Origin: Bryobacterales bacterium
Lineage (GTDB): Bacteria; Acidobacteriota; Terriglobia; Bryobacterales; Bryobacteraceae
Reading direction: 5' to 3'
NCBI GenBank assembly: GCA_009697495.1
Contig: SHUN01000229.1
Span: forward strand, 1-5,768
DNA length: 5,768 nt
Under the pieces are notes generated by a model. That model was not told the origin of the DNA, searched no databases, and saw only the letters and a list, made by a program, of their open reading frames with translations. This document shows, one piece after another, positions 5,118 to 5,768 of the stretch. Both the position numbers and the translations under genes were made by a program. Position 1 is the first letter of the stretch. Every line of letters begins with the position of its first letter.

Positions 5118-5182
5118 GTGACGGGTGGCTGCCTTCGCTCATGCCGCCTCCCCGGCTGCGGCCCCTGCAGCCCTTGGCGCAC
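5118..5182. other. Short convergent gap with a small stem-loop
   Basis: This gap lies between the zinc-ribbon gene and the converging membrane-protein fragment. GGCTGC (5154-5159) and GCAGCC (5167-5172) form a six-base stem with a seven-base loop. No T-tract follows on either strand, so a terminator is not claimed. Confidence 0.3.
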
Positions 5183-5402
5183 TCAGGCCCCGCTAGGCAC
5201 GCCGCTCTCGTCCTGCCGCTTCAATTGCGCGCCGGGCCGGAACGCCCAGCACCAGATCAGCACGCCGGACAAGTGCGTGAGAATAAGAAACAGGTTGGGC
5301 GCCCATAACACTTCCGGACGAACCAGCTGGCGGACGCCCCATGCGATGGCCGCGCCGGTAACCGAGACGCCGACGCCCACGCTTACCAGCAGCAGCTGCT
5401 GC
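5183..5402 (-). pseudogene. C-terminal fragment of a membrane protein cut by the right IS
   Basis: On the minus strand 72 residues read from the IS boundary to a TGA at 5185-5183. They contain two probable membrane segments: LLLVSVGVGVSVTGAAIAW (first) and LFLILTHLSGVLIWCWAF (second), then a hydrophilic tail. No credible start lies inside host DNA except a GTG at 5380 in the middle of the first segment. Upstream, the frame passes into the IS terminus and stops at TAA (5431-5429). The simplest reading is that the right IS copy inserted into the gene and the N-terminal part lies beyond that element, outside the window. The protein family is not recognised. A short expressed membrane peptide from the GTG is possible but less likely. 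Confidence 0.55.
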
Positions 5403-5444
5403 GAGATTGCCCGGAACGTCGTTGAAAGTTAGCGACCCTCGACC
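5403..5444 (+). repeat. Terminal inverted repeat of right IS copy (transposase-downstream end)
   Basis: It starts GAGATTGCCCGG and includes GAAAGTTAGC and GACCCTC. It is the inverted counterpart of 169-209, differing by five substitutions and one extra T. It lies nine bases past the transposase stop, giving a compact 3' end as usual for IS elements. Confidence 0.85.
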
Positions 5445-5452
5445 TTCATACA

Positions 5453-5768
5453 TTACGCGACCTTTACCTGTTTGGCAATCGGTTTTTTAGAAACGATATT
5501 TGCCATCGACGACAACAGCATAGGAATCTGGCGATGGCCAATGACTTTGCGGAACTGGCGCTCGGCGACCAAGAGGCCCGAGCCGACCCAGCGTTCGATG
5601 TGATCGCCATCGCGCCAGCGTTTGACGTTGCGGCAAACCGTCTCGACAATGGAGAACGCCGACTCGATCACGTTGGTGCAGCACAACGTCCGGCGAAGTT
5701 GATCCGGCACGCCTAGCTTGTGCACCGTCAAGGTTTCCTCCATGCCTTCCTCCAAACTACGGGCCGCG
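5453..5768 (-). CDS. IS256-family (Mutator) transposase, C-terminal part
   Basis: The last 104 codons of a DDE transposase enter the window from the right and end at TAA (5455-5453). Recognisable features: SLEEGMEETLTVHKLGVP, the TNVIESAFSIVE stretch whose Glu is probably the third catalytic acid of the DDE triad, CRNVKRWRDGD, RWVGSGLLVAERQFRKV, and GHRQIPMLL. These are typical of the C-terminal domain of IS256/Mutator transposases of a group common in Acidobacteriota and other soil bacteria. The frame is open to the edge with no lesion in the visible part. The N-terminal domain of this copy is not in the window, but the start visible at 112 of the left copy is from the same kind of gene. Confidence 0.93.
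   Translation of the reverse strand, partial: AARSLEEGMEETLTVHKLGVPDQLRRTLCCTNVIESAFSIVETVCRNVKRWRDGDHIERWVGSGLLVAERQFRKVIGHRQIPMLLSSMANIVSKKPIAKQVKVA

Larger units (their letters stand above)
5403..5768 (-). mobile_element. Downstream end of an IS256-family insertion sequence (right copy, partial)
   Basis: This is the 3' end of an element oriented like the left copy. It contains the transposase C-terminus (5768-5453), a short spacer and the terminal repeat with outer base 5403. The host sequence directly next to it is the palindrome GCAGCAGCTGCTGC (5389-5402). If 8-9 bases were duplicated on insertion, AGCTGCTGC or its last eight bases should recur beyond the far end of this copy. With the left copy it brackets 5193 bases (210-5402). 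Confidence 0.88.

Noticed and set aside
1..5768. CRISPR array, tRNA or rRNA
   Set aside because: No regularly spaced direct repeats, cloverleaf or rRNA-like stretches were seen on reading both strands, so NucC here is not explained by a visible type III CRISPR locus.

Overview
The window reads as GC-rich soil-type bacterial DNA. The flanking IS256-family transposases, the Tat-exported type B carboxylesterase and the codon choice suggest an Acidobacteriota-like host (Solibacter/Bryobacter-like), but this is an impression from reading, not a measured assignment. Most supported genes from 432 to 2680 are on the minus strand; the genes from 2923 to 5117 are on the plus strand.

Edges: positions 1-209 are the upstream end of an IS256-family element (terminal inverted repeat, leader hairpin, ribosome site and the first 37 codons of the transposase, reading out of the window to the left). 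Positions 5403-5768 are the downstream end of an element of the same kind in the same orientation (last ~104 codons of the transposase, then the other terminal repeat). The two termini match each other as inverted repeats in 36 of 42 aligned columns. About 5.2 kb therefore lies between two directly oriented IS copies, an arrangement compatible with a composite transposon.

Defence block (minus strand, transcribed right to left): a NucC-family endonuclease (2680-1946) overlaps by ATGA with a CD-NTase-like nucleotidyltransferase (1949-1209). Together they look like a compact two-gene CBASS: the nucleotidyltransferase would make a cyclic oligonucleotide (cA3 is expected for NucC) that switches on the DNase and kills the infected cell. 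No HORMA or TRIP13-like regulator is present. Downstream on the same strand is a HigB/HigA-type toxin-antitoxin pair (1131-763, 755-432) with its own leader.

Middle: 2681-2922 is a non-coding divergent region holding two palindromes. Next comes a 67-residue unrecognised ORF (2923-3126) followed by a strong hairpin terminator (3147-3178).

Right part: a Tat-exported type B carboxylesterase (3249-4940) is followed 30 bases later by a 48-residue four-cysteine zinc-ribbon-like protein (4971-5117). A minus-strand C-terminal fragment of a membrane protein (5402-5183) ends exactly at the right IS terminus and was probably cut by that insertion. Positions 210-431 show no gene I can support, only an imperfect nested hairpin.
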